Below, piece by piece: positions 14,736 through 21,788 of a stretch of DNA of 23,291 nt. Below the pieces are notes generated by a model. The model saw only the letters and a program-made list of their open reading frames with translations. It made no database searches and was not told the origin of the DNA. Source of the stretch: CAYHIW01 sp964356745 (GTDB lineage: Bacteria > Patescibacteriota > Microgenomatia > UBA1406 > GWC2-37-13). The stretch is from assembly GCA_964356745.1 (NCBI GenBank), contig CAYHIW010000008.1, forward strand, positions 1 through 23,291. The letters run 5' to 3'. Numbering within the stretch: position 1 is the first letter of the stretch; each line of letters opens with the position of its first letter. Made by a program: the position numbers and the translations under genes.

Positions 14736-15933
14736 ATTGTTCGATTTGTTCCTTTACCATTTTAAGAAATTGAGTAAGGGGAAGAAGACCGAGGTCTTTT
14801 CCTTCATGAGTTCGAATACTAATCTGCATGTTGTCCTTGCCCTCTAATTCCTTATCTCCCATTATAACCATATAGGGTACTTTTTGCAAGGTTGACTCAC
14901 GGATTTTAGCTCCAAGCGTTTTGTTTTCATCATCAAGTTCAACGCGTATGTTGTGTTTTTTAAGTTCTTCTGCAATATGTTTTGATTGATCGTTATGTTT
15001 CTCAGATACAGGAAGAACGGCGACCTGTATAGGCGCAAGCCACAGAGGAAACGAGCCCTGGTAGTGTTCTGTCAGAATTCCAATAAAGCGTTCGACAGAA
15101 CCTAAGACTGCACGATGAATGATGACGGGACGTTTTGGCCTTCCATCTGAATCGATATACTCTAGCTTCATTCGTTCGGGTATTTGAAAATCAAGCTGGA
15201 TTGTGGCAAGCTGCCAGTCTCGATCTTGCGAGTCTTTTATATGTATGTCTATTTTCGGTCCATAAAAAGCTCCGTCTTTTTCCTTGATGCCAAACTTCAC
15301 TCCGGACTCTTCCAGGGCTTTTTTAAGATCTTTTTCTGCTGTTTCCCAGAGTTTTACATCTCCCATTGCTTTCTCGGGTTTTGTGGATAAGTAGAATTCG
15401 GGTTTAAAGTTGAGTGATTTATAAAAATCAACAACCAAAAGCAAAAGATTTTTGATTTCTTCCTGAATTTGATCTGGTCGTACAAAATGATGTGCGTCAT
15501 CGATGGTAAACTGGCGTACGCGAAATGCTCCTCCCAAAACTCCAGAAAGTTCGTTTCGATGCAAAACACCAAAATCAGAGTAACGGATTGGTAGATCTTG
15601 GTAACTTTTCGGTTTTGTTGAGTAGATAAGCGCTGCACCGGGGCAGTTCATTGGTTTTAGAGAATACGACTCTTTTTCAATCGCTAGATTGAACATATTC
15701 TCGTGATAGAAATCCCAATGACCAGACTGTTTGAATAACTGGCTTTTTACCATGACCGGTGACGAGATCTCTTGGTAGTTTTCCTTAAGTAAGCGATCAC
15801 GCAATGACTGGATAAGCGTTTTGTAAATAACATACCCTTTGTGGTGCCAGAATATAGCGCCAGGAGCTTCTTCGTGGAAAGAAAATAAATCCAATACTTT
15901 TCCGAGTTCGCGGTGATCTTTAAGTTGAGCCAT
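14728..15933 (-). CDS. thrS: Threonyl-tRNA synthetase, minimal form without TGS and editing domains
   Basis: 401 residues against about 640 in E. coli. It begins at the catalytic domain (DHRELGKVLDLFSFHEEAPGAIFWHHKG), so the N-terminal TGS and the N2 editing domain are both absent. The class II core is complete. The zinc ligands that read threonine are kept: Cys97 in KPMNCPG, His148 in DDAHHF and His273 in IIHRAVLGS. The anticodon-binding domain follows (WLAPIQVAVLPV to the end). The residue after MNCPG is Ala, where His is usual. Aminoacylation is expected, but cis-editing of Ser-tRNA-Thr is not. TATAAT (15946-15941) ends 7 nt before the ATG at 15933, so the mRNA should be leaderless; the start cannot be moved far upstream because the preceding gene ends at 15953. 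Confidence 0.95.
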   Translation of the reverse strand: MAQLKDHRELGKVLDLFSFHEEAPGAIFWHHKGYVIYKTLIQSLRDRLLKENYQEISSPVMVKSQLFKQSGHWDFYHENMFNLAIEKESYSLKPMNCPGAALIYSTKPKSYQDLPIRYSDFGVLHRNELSGVLGGAFRVRQFTIDDAHHFVRPDQIQEEIKNLLLLVVDFYKSLNFKPEFYLSTKPEKAMGDVKLWETAEKDLKKALEESGVKFGIKEKDGAFYGPKIDIHIKDSQDRDWQLATIQLDFQIPERMKLEYIDSDGRPKRPVIIHRAVLGSVERFIGILTEHYQGSFPLWLAPIQVAVLPVSEKHNDQSKHIAEELKKHNIRVELDDENKTLGAKIRESTLQKVPYMVIMGDKELEGKDNMQISIRTHEGKDLGLLPLTQFLKMVKEQIEQYA

Positions 15934-15940
15934 AAGAAAG

Positions 15941-15946
15941 ATTATA
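15941..15946 (-). promoter_or_regulatory. -10 element of the thrS-infC-rpmI-rplT operon
   Basis: A perfect TATAAT on the minus strand ends 7 nt before the thrS ATG, within the 19-nt gap after the stop of the preceding gene. Any -35 would lie inside that gene, and I see no good match there. No T-box or attenuator can fit. Confidence 0.55.
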
Positions 15947-15952
15947 CATTAC

Positions 15953-17161
15953 CTAAGATGGAAAGAGTTCTTCTCGCTCTTCGGTATGAATTGTCCAATC
16001 TTCATATTTAATCATAGCTTCATTAACTAATGTGGCTGTAAAAATAAGTCGCTCGTTTATTCGAGAAATGACTTCTCTGTTTCCACCATGTATGCGAAGA
16101 AGATTGTCGATTGGCATCTCAAGTTGCAGAGCTACTTCTCTCTGTGTTTGATCGTCAATATCTGGAAATTGGGCTGCTATGCATTGATCTATCATTTCTT
16201 TTGCTTTGTTCTCGTTCAATTCAGGAAATGGAAATGTTGGACCAAAAAGGAGCGCAGAAAATAGTATTGCAGGGACTCGGTACGGAGCGACTCGAATAGA
16301 GTCGCTTCGAAAATTATGAAATGTTAGTTTTCTTAGCCGATCTAAACTTTCAAGAGGACTTCTGTCTTGCGCAATGATAGACTGCGCATGGTCTGACTCA
16401 CGCATTACGTTTTCAATTTTCAATCTTTCAACGGAACGTTCTGCATAAAGATCAAAGAAAATTCGGTCATATTTTCTTGTTACATATTGTGACTCAGACA
16501 TAAGCTGCATCGCCTTCAGCCATGCAGACGCAAGACGCGTACGTGCGATAAGACGATTGGGTGATCGTCCAATAGAGTCTGGACTGAGCGCTGCAATAAT
16601 TTGATCTCGAGCATCTTTTTTAAGATTTTTTTGAGCTTTTAAAAAGCCAGAGCTTTCTATTATTTCTAAACCTCTATTAAATTCGGACTTTAAATTATAT
16701 TTAGTAATCTCACCATTATCAATACGTCTCATGAGTTCATCAATATAATCGGTCAGAGTTTTGATCTGAGACGTTTGTTCTTCTCCTGGTCTATATTTAG
16801 CAGAAATATGTTCTGATGCAGCTCTCATTGCTCCTTCAACTGTTTTATAAGGCAATATGCGTTGTTCGATATAGCCTTCTCCTTTTTTTCTTCGCCGTAA
16901 AATGATTTGATCTTTTGATTTTGCTTTTGTTGAGTCGATCCACTGAGGTATTGCTATAAAACCATTGACAAGATTAAATCGTAAGCCACTTGTTCTGTTA
17001 CCTTGCTGTTCCTGCCAATCAAATAAAAGGGGCCAAGACGATCTTGTTTTAGTAAATAGCAACTCAGGTCCGCGTGCTTGACGTCTTGCAATGATCGCCG
17101 GTGCTTGTGCTCGTAAACCGTCTGGGGAAGCCGCCCGACTTCGATTTTCAGGAGTTGCCAT
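15953..17161 (-). CDS. Unknown 402-residue soluble protein
   Basis: I recognise no family. The product has no signal peptide or membrane span. The N-terminus is Arg/Ala-rich and probably disordered (about 1-32). A short mixed region with strands (FNLVNGFIAIPQWID, IILRRRKKGEGYIEQRILPY) is followed from about 110 onward by a mostly helical, charged body. A degenerate LQLEMPIDNLLRIHGGNREVISRINERL segment near the C-terminus could be a helix-turn-helix-like unit, but this is weak. The ATG at 17161 is preceded by an extended -10, TGCTAAAAT (17176-17168), ending 6 nt upstream. It is followed 19 nt later by thrS, which has its own -10. It is divergent from the membrane protein at 17219. Confidence 0.7.
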   Translation of the reverse strand: MATPENRSRAASPDGLRAQAPAIIARRQARGPELLFTKTRSSWPLLFDWQEQQGNRTSGLRFNLVNGFIAIPQWIDSTKAKSKDQIILRRRKKGEGYIEQRILPYKTVEGAMRAASEHISAKYRPGEEQTSQIKTLTDYIDELMRRIDNGEITKYNLKSEFNRGLEIIESSGFLKAQKNLKKDARDQIIAALSPDSIGRSPNRLIARTRLASAWLKAMQLMSESQYVTRKYDRIFFDLYAERSVERLKIENVMRESDHAQSIIAQDRSPLESLDRLRKLTFHNFRSDSIRVAPYRVPAILFSALLFGPTFPFPELNENKAKEMIDQCIAAQFPDIDDQTQREVALQLEMPIDNLLRIHGGNREVISRINERLIFTATLVNEAMIKYEDWTIHTEEREELFPS

Positions 17162-17218
17162 AGATCTATTTTAGCACACCCAGAGGCTATTTTTACATTA
17201 TGTTATACTTTTTAAATC
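17162..17218. promoter_or_regulatory. Divergent promoter pair (unknown gene / ferric-reductase-like gene)
   Basis: Minus strand: extended -10 TGCTAAAAT (17176-17168), 6 nt before the ATG at 17161. Plus strand: TATACT (17204-17209), 9 nt before the ATG at 17219. The 57-bp gap is the widest divergent one in the window. Neither gene shows a Shine-Dalgarno sequence. Confidence 0.5.
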
Positions 17219-17830
17219 ATGAAAAATGAAACTCCAAAATGGTGGAGATGGTTTCCTTGGGTGTTGGGAATAGTTGTTGTGGGAGTTGGGAAGTTTGCGT
17301 GGTGGCAAGGTCAGAACGATCAAATCTTTGCCCTTTTTGGCATAGTTGCGTGGAGTGTCATGTGGACTCATTATGTGAACGGGGAGATGCGAAGACTCAA
17401 TCCAAATCTTCCAAAGAACATGCTTTATCATAAGGTGTCATCTTATGTAGTACTCGCCTCTTTATTTCTTCACCCTGTTCTCCTTGCGATGGCATTAAAC
17501 CCAAGCGGTACAAAGACACTGGTTACGTTTTATGATTATGTACCTGCAACAAGCGCATGGGCTATTGCATTTGGTCAAATTGCCCTTGGTTCTTTTTTGA
17601 CTTTTGAAATACTTGAAAGGTTGAAATCAAAAGCTTGGGTAAAAAAAATATGGTGGATCGTCAATCTTTCACAGTCAATCGCAATGACCATGATTTTCTT
17701 CCACGCACTTCATCTTGGAAGTTTATTACAAACCGGATGGTATCGTGGCTTCTGGATATTATTAGGGATAATACTTCTTCCTTGTATGCTTCACACACAT
17801 TACTCAGATCTAAAGGGATTCAAGAAATAA
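17219..17830 (+). CDS. His-rich polytopic membrane protein, ferric-reductase-like heme-binding type
   Basis: 203 residues with about five to six membrane segments (about 12-28, 35-52, 73-92, 112-130, 150-168, 176-192). Histidines sit in or near helices: His51, His71, His85 (14 residues from His71), His162, His165, His192 and His194. Paired histidines about 14 apart in one helix and in a later helix are the hallmark of heme-coordinating ferric-reductase-like or cytochrome-b-like domains, so a b-type heme protein is likely. No FAD- or NADPH-binding part is present, so an electron donor would have to be separate. The start is fixed by TATACT 9 nt upstream. It ends at 17830, directly against the stop of the convergent yjjX gene. 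A non-heme role cannot be ruled out. Confidence 0.6.
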   Translation: MKNETPKWWRWFPWVLGIVVVGVGKFAWWQGQNDQIFALFGIVAWSVMWTHYVNGEMRRLNPNLPKNMLYHKVSSYVVLASLFLHPVLLAMALNPSGTKTLVTFYDYVPATSAWAIAFGQIALGSFLTFEILERLKSKAWVKKIWWIVNLSQSIAMTMIFFHALHLGSLLQTGWYRGFWILLGIILLPCMLHTHYSDLKGFKK

Positions 17831-18355
17831 TTATTGATAAAGTTTGGGGTGGAGGAAGCGAGCGAGTGCGAAAGCAACTCCGTGTTCAACACCTGTCGAT
17901 CGCGTGACTACTTCTTTAGTCATGAGTCCAAACATGCCAATTCCTGACCCAACATTTTTAGTGCCAAATAATGTATCGACGGCTTCTTCAAGATTTTTAC
18001 CTTTTTGAATTTCCTTTATTATTTTTGGAGGTAGTACGAGTCCGCCAGACGAACCAACACCGATCTGCCCTTTTCTATCAATAACAACTACCATCGAACT
18101 CTCAAACCAACCATATTTATGTTGATGTAGTCCTCCTTCAATCCCTACTCCATAATCTGCACTCTTTACTTCTTTCATTGCGGCTTTTGCTCTGTTGAGT
18201 GCTCCTTGATATGCTTCGTCAATGTGAGTTGGTTGATCTTTTACGCCAGATGAAACAGAAACTCCGACAACTTCTACGTTTTTAAAATGATGAGAGAAGA
18301 TTTTTTTAACAGGATTGGTTTTTGTTGGATTTATTGATCCTACCGCAACAATCAT
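17831..18355 (-). CDS. yjjX: Inosine/xanthosine triphosphatase (YjjX/DUF84 family)
   Basis: 174 residues, typical of the YjjX/DUF84 non-canonical purine NTPases. The N-terminal motif is MIVAVGSINPTKTNPVKKIF, the substrate-binding SxNxxK-type segment. The middle holds YGVGIEGGL, a hallmark of the family, and VGSSGGLVLPP. The C-terminus has GSGIGMFGLMTKEVVTRSTGVEHGVAFALARF. It hydrolyses ITP and XTP so that deaminated purines do not enter RNA and DNA. A longer frame reaches 18388, but the ATG at 18355 is chosen because the family starts with the MxVAVGSxNPxK motif and because an extended -10, TGATATACT, ends 7 nt before it; the upstream codons lie in the promoter. It is divergent from obgE. Confidence 0.9.
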   Translation of the reverse strand: MIVAVGSINPTKTNPVKKIFSHHFKNVEVVGVSVSSGVKDQPTHIDEAYQGALNRAKAAMKEVKSADYGVGIEGGLHQHKYGWFESSMVVVIDRKGQIGVGSSGGLVLPPKIIKEIQKGKNLEEAVDTLFGTKNVGSGIGMFGLMTKEVVTRSTGVEHGVAFALARFLHPKLYQ

Positions 18356-18388
18356 GAATATAAGTATATCAAAAGGTATAATAGGCAT
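18356..18388. promoter_or_regulatory. 33-bp divergent promoter between yjjX and obgE
   Basis: Plus strand: TATAAT (18377-18382) ends 6 nt before the obgE ATG. Minus strand: extended -10 TGATATACT, hexamer at 18368-18363, ends 7 nt before the yjjX ATG at 18355. The hexamers are 8 bp apart. A -35 for either gene would fall at or inside the other's start codon, so polymerase can occupy only one side at a time. Confidence 0.62.
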
Positions 18389-19339
18389 ATGTTTGTTGAT
18401 GAAGTGACGTTAGAGATAAAAGGCGGGTCTGGAGGAAACGGTAAAGTCTCTTTTTTTCCGTTCAAAGGTGGACCAAGTGGTGGTAATGGAGGAAATGGTG
18501 GTAGCGTATACGCGCTTGCCAACCAACAAATGTCTAGTTTAAATCTGTATGCCAGTAGATTTCGTATAAAAGCAGAAGATGGTCAGTCGGGTGACAAAAA
18601 TCGTAAAGCCGGTGTCAATGGTGAGGACCTGGTGATAAAAGTACCTATCGGATGCACTTTGATTGATCTTGACACAAAGGAAGAACGTGAATTAAATGAA
18701 AAAGATGAGAAGATATTGGTTTCACGAGGGGGGATGGGTGGTTTGGGAAACGACGCTCTGAAATCATCTACGAACCAATCTCCGTTAAAAGCTAAGCCAG
18801 GAGAACTAGGGGAAGTACGAAAAATCAAAATAATTCTTAGGCTAATTGCAGATTACGGATTGATAGGGATTCCAAATGCAGGAAAAAGCACTCTTCTTAA
18901 CGAGCTAACAAAAGCAAATGTTCGTACTGCTGATTATCCGTTCACTACCCTCGAACCAAGTCTAGGAGTACTCGATAAAAAGGTTTTGGCTGACATACCA
19001 GGTCTTATCGAAGGAGCTTCATCAGGGAGAGGACTGGGGATAAAGTTTCTTAAACATATTGAAAAGGTTTCTGCGCTCTTACTCTGTGTTTCTGCTGAAT
19101 CGTCAGACGTAAAAAAGGATTACTCAACGGTTATGAATGAAATCATTGCGTTTAATCCAAAACTTAAAGAAAAAGAAGTAGTAGCGTTGTTAACTAAAAC
19201 TGACTTACTTGAAGAAAGTGAGATTAAAAAGAAAGTAAAGGAACTTAAAAAATGCACCAACAATGTTTATTCTGTTTCTGTTTTAGACGACAAAAGTATT
19301 GAAAAGTTAAGAAGGGCTATTCACACGGGCTGCGTATAA
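18389..19339 (+). CDS. obgE: Ribosome-assembly GTPase Obg, without C-terminal domain
   Basis: 316 residues. The Gly-rich Obg fold fills about 1-155: FVDEVTLEIKGGSGGNGKVSF, PSGGNGGNGGSV and SRGGMGGLGN. The GTPase domain follows, with G1 GIPNAGKS (160-167), switch I YPFTT, G3 DIPG (202-205), and G4 TKTD (269-272) where NKxD is usual. The protein ends just after the G domain, so the variable C-terminal OCT domain is absent. Obg binds 50S particles and links GTP level to late ribosome maturation. TATAAT ends 6 nt before the ATG. The last 33 bp overlap the end of the convergent DAHP synthase gene, so the termini are antisense to each other. Confidence 0.95.
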   Translation: MFVDEVTLEIKGGSGGNGKVSFFPFKGGPSGGNGGNGGSVYALANQQMSSLNLYASRFRIKAEDGQSGDKNRKAGVNGEDLVIKVPIGCTLIDLDTKEERELNEKDEKILVSRGGMGGLGNDALKSSTNQSPLKAKPGELGEVRKIKIILRLIADYGLIGIPNAGKSTLLNELTKANVRTADYPFTTLEPSLGVLDKKVLADIPGLIEGASSGRGLGIKFLKHIEKVSALLLCVSAESSDVKKDYSTVMNEIIAFNPKLKEKEVVALLTKTDLLEESEIKKKVKELKKCTNNVYSVSVLDDKSIEKLRRAIHTGCV

Positions 19340-20392
19340 AAGTTCAAACATTCGAGCTGTTTCCTCAAGACCTACACATCCATCAGTAATGCTTACACCA
19401 TACTTATGAACACTTCCTGGGATAAATGGCTGAGAGCCTTCTTTTAGATTGCTTTCAATCATAACTCCCATAATCGCCTTACTTCCTGCTGCAATCTGGC
19501 GAGCAAGATCTTCTACCACAAGTATCTGGCGCCTATAATCTTTCCCGCTATTTGCATGAGATGGATCAACCATAACATTTGGGTTGTGGCCAGACTCAAT
19601 GAGTTGCTCAGTAACTAAATCAATACTTTGTGAGTCATAGTTTGGTCCGTTAGAACCACCTCTTAAAATAACGTGACAGTCGGGGTTACCCATTGTTGCA
19701 AGAACCGCTGTTCTTCCATCTTCCGTAGTACCTGGAAAGTGGTGAGGATGACGTGCTGTTTCGAGAGCGTCAATGGCAATGTCAACATTACCCTCGGTTC
19801 CGTTCTTAAATCCAATTGGGAATGAGAGTCCCGACGCAAGATGTCTATGTAATGGGCTTTGCGTAGTGCGTGCTCCGATAGCACCCCAACTCATAAGTCC
19901 TGCGTAATAATCTGGAGTAATAGGATCTAGTAACTCTGTCCCTATTGGTATACCCATGTTGGTAATATCGCACGCAAGTTTTCGCGCTATCAAAAGACCA
20001 TTATTAAAATCAAAGCTTTCATCAAGATGAGGATCTGTAATAAGTCCTTCCCACCCGACAGTAGTGCGAGGCTTTTCAAAATACAAACGCATAATAAGTT
20101 CTAATTGATCACCAAACTGAGCGCGACATTTTTTAAGCCACTTTGCGTACTCGAGAGCTGAGTCTGGATTATCGACAGAACAAGGTCCGACAACGAGAAT
20201 AAGCTTACTATGCAAGCCTGGATTAAGAGCGAGTCGTATCGCCTCTCTTCCTTTCATAGCCGTTGTAATGCTATTCTCTGTTGCTGGATGAGTAGACTTA
20301 ACTTCGAGAGGACTTAAGAGAGGTATGGACTCTCCTCGTATGTGTAAGTTTTCAATTCTAGACTCTGGGAGTGGGAATTCTTTTCCTGGCAT
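19307..20392 (-). CDS. 3-deoxy-7-phosphoheptulonate (DAHP) synthase, type I
   Basis: 361 residues, the length of AroF/AroG/AroH enzymes. Motifs: VVGPCSV with the metal-binding Cys71, YFEKPRTTVGW (substrate-binding Lys and Arg), GTELLDPITPDY, RTTQSPLHR, GFKNGTEG, VDPSHANSGK (metal His), GVMIESNL (metal Glu) and SITDGCVGLEET (metal Asp). It condenses phosphoenolpyruvate and erythrose 4-phosphate, the first step of the shikimate pathway. No other shikimate gene is in the window, so it appears alone. The AroF/G/H paralogue cannot be assigned from sequence alone. The extended -10 TGATATAAT ends 6 nt before the ATG at 20392. Its 3' end overlaps obgE by 33 bp. Confidence 0.94.
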   Translation of the reverse strand: MPGKEFPLPESRIENLHIRGESIPLLSPLEVKSTHPATENSITTAMKGREAIRLALNPGLHSKLILVVGPCSVDNPDSALEYAKWLKKCRAQFGDQLELIMRLYFEKPRTTVGWEGLITDPHLDESFDFNNGLLIARKLACDITNMGIPIGTELLDPITPDYYAGLMSWGAIGARTTQSPLHRHLASGLSFPIGFKNGTEGNVDIAIDALETARHPHHFPGTTEDGRTAVLATMGNPDCHVILRGGSNGPNYDSQSIDLVTEQLIESGHNPNVMVDPSHANSGKDYRRQILVVEDLARQIAAGSKAIMGVMIESNLKEGSQPFIPGSVHKYGVSITDGCVGLEETARMFELLYAARVNSPS

Positions 20393-20398
20393 GGAGAA

Positions 20399-20407
20399 AT
20401 TATATCA
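20399..20407 (-). promoter_or_regulatory. Extended -10 promoter of the DAHP synthase gene
   Basis: TGATATAAT on the minus strand (hexamer 20404-20399), 6 nt before the ATG. No -35 match at 16-18 nt, as expected for an extended -10 promoter. Confidence 0.6.
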
Positions 20408-20428
20408 CAGAGCCTCAAGAAGCGATAT

Positions 20429-20465
20429 CTGCGCCGTCTAGTGAACTATGTGGGAACTTATTTTA
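20429..20465. repeat. Imperfect direct repeat, copy 1 (other copy 21078-21112)
   Basis: The 37-bp segment from CTGCGCCGTC to ACTTATTTTA closely matches 21078-21112: both begin CTGCGCCGT and end GGAACTTATTTTA, with a few changes and a gap in the middle. Each copy spans the stop codon of an unknown gene and the start of the intergenic DNA behind it. Confidence 0.7.
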
Positions 20466-21059
20466 TGTTTTTCTTGTAGAAATTATAGGTTTTTGTAATA
20501 TTCTCTTCATTAATTTGTAACGCTCTCTTGGCTGCGGATCTTGATCTTCTGTTGTAACACCCATTTGCCTTAATTCCTTAGCAAATTCCAATTCGGCCGC
20601 GACTTGCGGAAACGGAGCAAATCTTTCTTCGGCATTAGCTGCATCATCTTGAATTCTGTCTTTATATTTATCTTTTAACTTCTCGTCAGCATGAATAAAT
20701 GCGTCTAATAAATCTAGACCCTTCTTTATTGTATCTATTACCTCTGTTGGATTATGCGACTCTCCACGATCTCGCACTGATAAACTAATGCCGTCCTTTT
20801 CCGATTTCACTCTTACAAAAGTATCTTTTTCCCGATCGTTATCATCAACTAATTGGGGAGTTGTTTTCGCCTCAATGTGAATGCTATCCCACTCGTGAGT
20901 ATCCATGTCTTGAAAAAGTCGTAAAGAGATTTCTCGTTCAGAGTCACCGATTAATCTTTCCCAAATTGTTACATTTCCAATGGCCCACCTTTTGATTGAT
21001 AAGTTCGGGTACATTTTTAAGGCTTCTTCTAGTTGGAGGGGTGTTTCGGGAGTATCCAT
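20463..21059 (-). CDS. Unknown 198-residue soluble protein
   Basis: No family is recognised. The product is acidic and soluble, with no signal peptide or transmembrane segment. A strand-rich N-terminal half (LSIKRWAIGNVTIWERLIG, SIHIEAKTTP, DTFVRVKSEKDGISLSVRDRG) is followed by helices (EVIDTIKKGLDLLDAFIHADEKL; AAELEFAKELRQMG) and a basic tail. An upstream TTG would add five residues, but that codon overlaps the -10; TATAAT (21071-21066) ends 6 nt before the ATG at 21059, which is therefore the start. It is second of two unknown minus-strand genes, each with its own promoter, and lies upstream of the DAHP synthase gene. Both ends carry the same 35-37-bp repeat, which hints at a modular or duplicated segment. 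Confidence 0.65.
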   Translation of the reverse strand: MDTPETPLQLEEALKMYPNLSIKRWAIGNVTIWERLIGDSEREISLRLFQDMDTHEWDSIHIEAKTTPQLVDDNDREKDTFVRVKSEKDGISLSVRDRGESHNPTEVIDTIKKGLDLLDAFIHADEKLKDKYKDRIQDDAANAEERFAPFPQVAAELEFAKELRQMGVTTEDQDPQPRERYKLMKRILQKPIISTRKT

Positions 21060-21065
21060 GAAGCA

Positions 21066-21071
21066 ATTATA
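21066..21071 (-). promoter_or_regulatory. -10 element of the unknown gene starting at 21059
   Basis: TATAAT ends 6 nt before the ATG. A TTTACG (21093-21088, 4/6 match to TTGACA) lies 16 nt upstream, inside the direct repeat. Confidence 0.55.
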
Positions 21072-21077
21072 CAAGAC

Positions 21078-21112
21078 TGCGCCGTTTCGTAAACTAGTTG
21101 GAACTTATTTTA
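21078..21112. repeat. Imperfect direct repeat, copy 2 (other copy 20429-20465)
   Basis: It begins CTGCGCCGTT and ends GGAACTTATTTTA; see the copy at 20429. It includes the stop codon of the gene ending at 21105. Confidence 0.7.
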
Positions 21113-21560
21113 CAACTGGAGGAAGCACTTTTTCAATAAGTGGTTTAGGATCCTCAAATAATTCAGGATATTGACGATGAAGCGTATTTAATATTGTAAG
21201 AAAAAACCCAAAGGCCTGAGCGGTTATTCTACCTTCGGGATCAGGTTTTCTACGAGTCATTTCTAACAATTTATTATTCATAAACATGAAATCAGTGCCT
21301 CCCGCTTCATCAAAACAATAAACGGCTCTTGGACCAATTTTATCATGAGCTTCAGCTGGAGTTTCTCTTTCAAACAAGTCATCTCTATTGTCTAATCTTC
21401 TATATTGGAGTAAAACGTCTTTAAAAGGAGATTTATTTGGAGCAGTTCCGCTCATGATCGACACTGATTCAACACCGGGAAGATCTACGGGAAGCTCTTC
21501 TACGTCGACTACTCCAGATAAATAACGATAAGCCTCAGAAAAAATAGATCTCTCGGTCAT
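21105..21560 (-). CDS. Unknown 151-residue soluble protein
   Basis: No family is recognised. It is a small mixed alpha/beta protein without signal or membrane span. Visible: an N-terminal helix (SIFSEAYRYLSGVV), VESVSIMSGTAPNKSPFKDVLLQYRRLD, a short Gly-containing segment (YCFDEAGGTDFMFMNNKLLEM) and a C-terminal helix (QAFGFFLTILNTLHRQYPELF). The extended -10 TGATATAAT (hexamer 21572-21567) ends 6 nt before the ATG at 21560, strong support that the gene is real. It is followed 45 bp later by the next unknown gene, with the shared direct repeat between them. The two proteins are not obviously similar to each other. Confidence 0.65.
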   Translation of the reverse strand: MTERSIFSEAYRYLSGVVDVEELPVDLPGVESVSIMSGTAPNKSPFKDVLLQYRRLDNRDDLFERETPAEAHDKIGPRAVYCFDEAGGTDFMFMNNKLLEMTRRKPDPEGRITAQAFGFFLTILNTLHRQYPELFEDPKPLIEKVLPPVVK

Positions 21561-21566
21561 ACTTCG

Positions 21567-21575
21567 ATTATATCA
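21567..21575 (-). promoter_or_regulatory. Extended -10 promoter of the unknown gene at 21560
   Basis: TGATATAAT on the minus strand, 6 nt before the ATG; no -35 match. It lies between the 3' end of tRNA-Asp and the gene. Confidence 0.58.
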
Positions 21576-21595
21576 TATAGACTGTTGCAGTATGC

Positions 21596-21672
21596 TGGCG
21601 CGATCGACGGGACTCGAACCCGCAACCTCTTCCGTGACAGGGAAGCGCTCTAACCAATTGAGCTACGACCGC
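21596..21672 (-). tRNA. tRNA-Asp (anticodon GTC)
   Basis: The 5' acceptor strand GCGGTCG (21672-21666) pairs with CGATCGC (21606-21600), including one G-T pair. The D arm contains AGCTCAATTGGTTAGAGC, the anticodon arm is CTTCC-CTGTCAC-GGAAG with anticodon GTC, and the T arm has GTTCGAGTC. Discriminator G73, followed by an encoded CCA (21598-21596). The 5' end directly abuts the CCA of tRNA-Val, so both must be cut from one transcript. Confidence 0.95.
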
Positions 21673-21749
21673 TGGTGGTCGCTACAGGACTTGAACCTGT
21701 GACCTTTGCAATGTCAATGCAACGCTCTAGCCAACTGAGCTAAGCGACC
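21673..21749 (-). tRNA. tRNA-Val (anticodon GAC)
   Basis: The acceptor GGTCGCT (21749-21743) pairs perfectly with AGCGACC (21683-21677). The anticodon arm is TTGCA-TTGACAT-TGCAA with anticodon GAC, reading GTC and GTT. The T arm is ACAGG-TTCAAGT-CCTGT, discriminator A73, and CCA is encoded (21675-21673). It is first of a two-tRNA unit with zero spacer before tRNA-Asp. A TAAAAT (21765-21760) 10 nt upstream is a plausible promoter. Confidence 0.95.
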
Positions 21750-21788
21750 AGTCTAGCATATTTTACCATTTGTGATACACTAATTCCG
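21750..21788. promoter_or_regulatory. Divergent promoters between tRNA-Val and the Nudix gene
   Basis: Minus strand: TAAAAT (21765-21760), 10 nt before the first base of tRNA-Val. Plus strand: TACACT (21776-21781), 7 nt before the Nudix ATG, preceded by TGTGA. These hexamers are weaker than elsewhere. Confidence 0.4.

Noticed and set aside
15934..15952. T-box or other leader before thrS
   Set aside because: Only 19 nt separate thrS from the preceding gene, and the -10 hexamer lies in it, so no leader can form.
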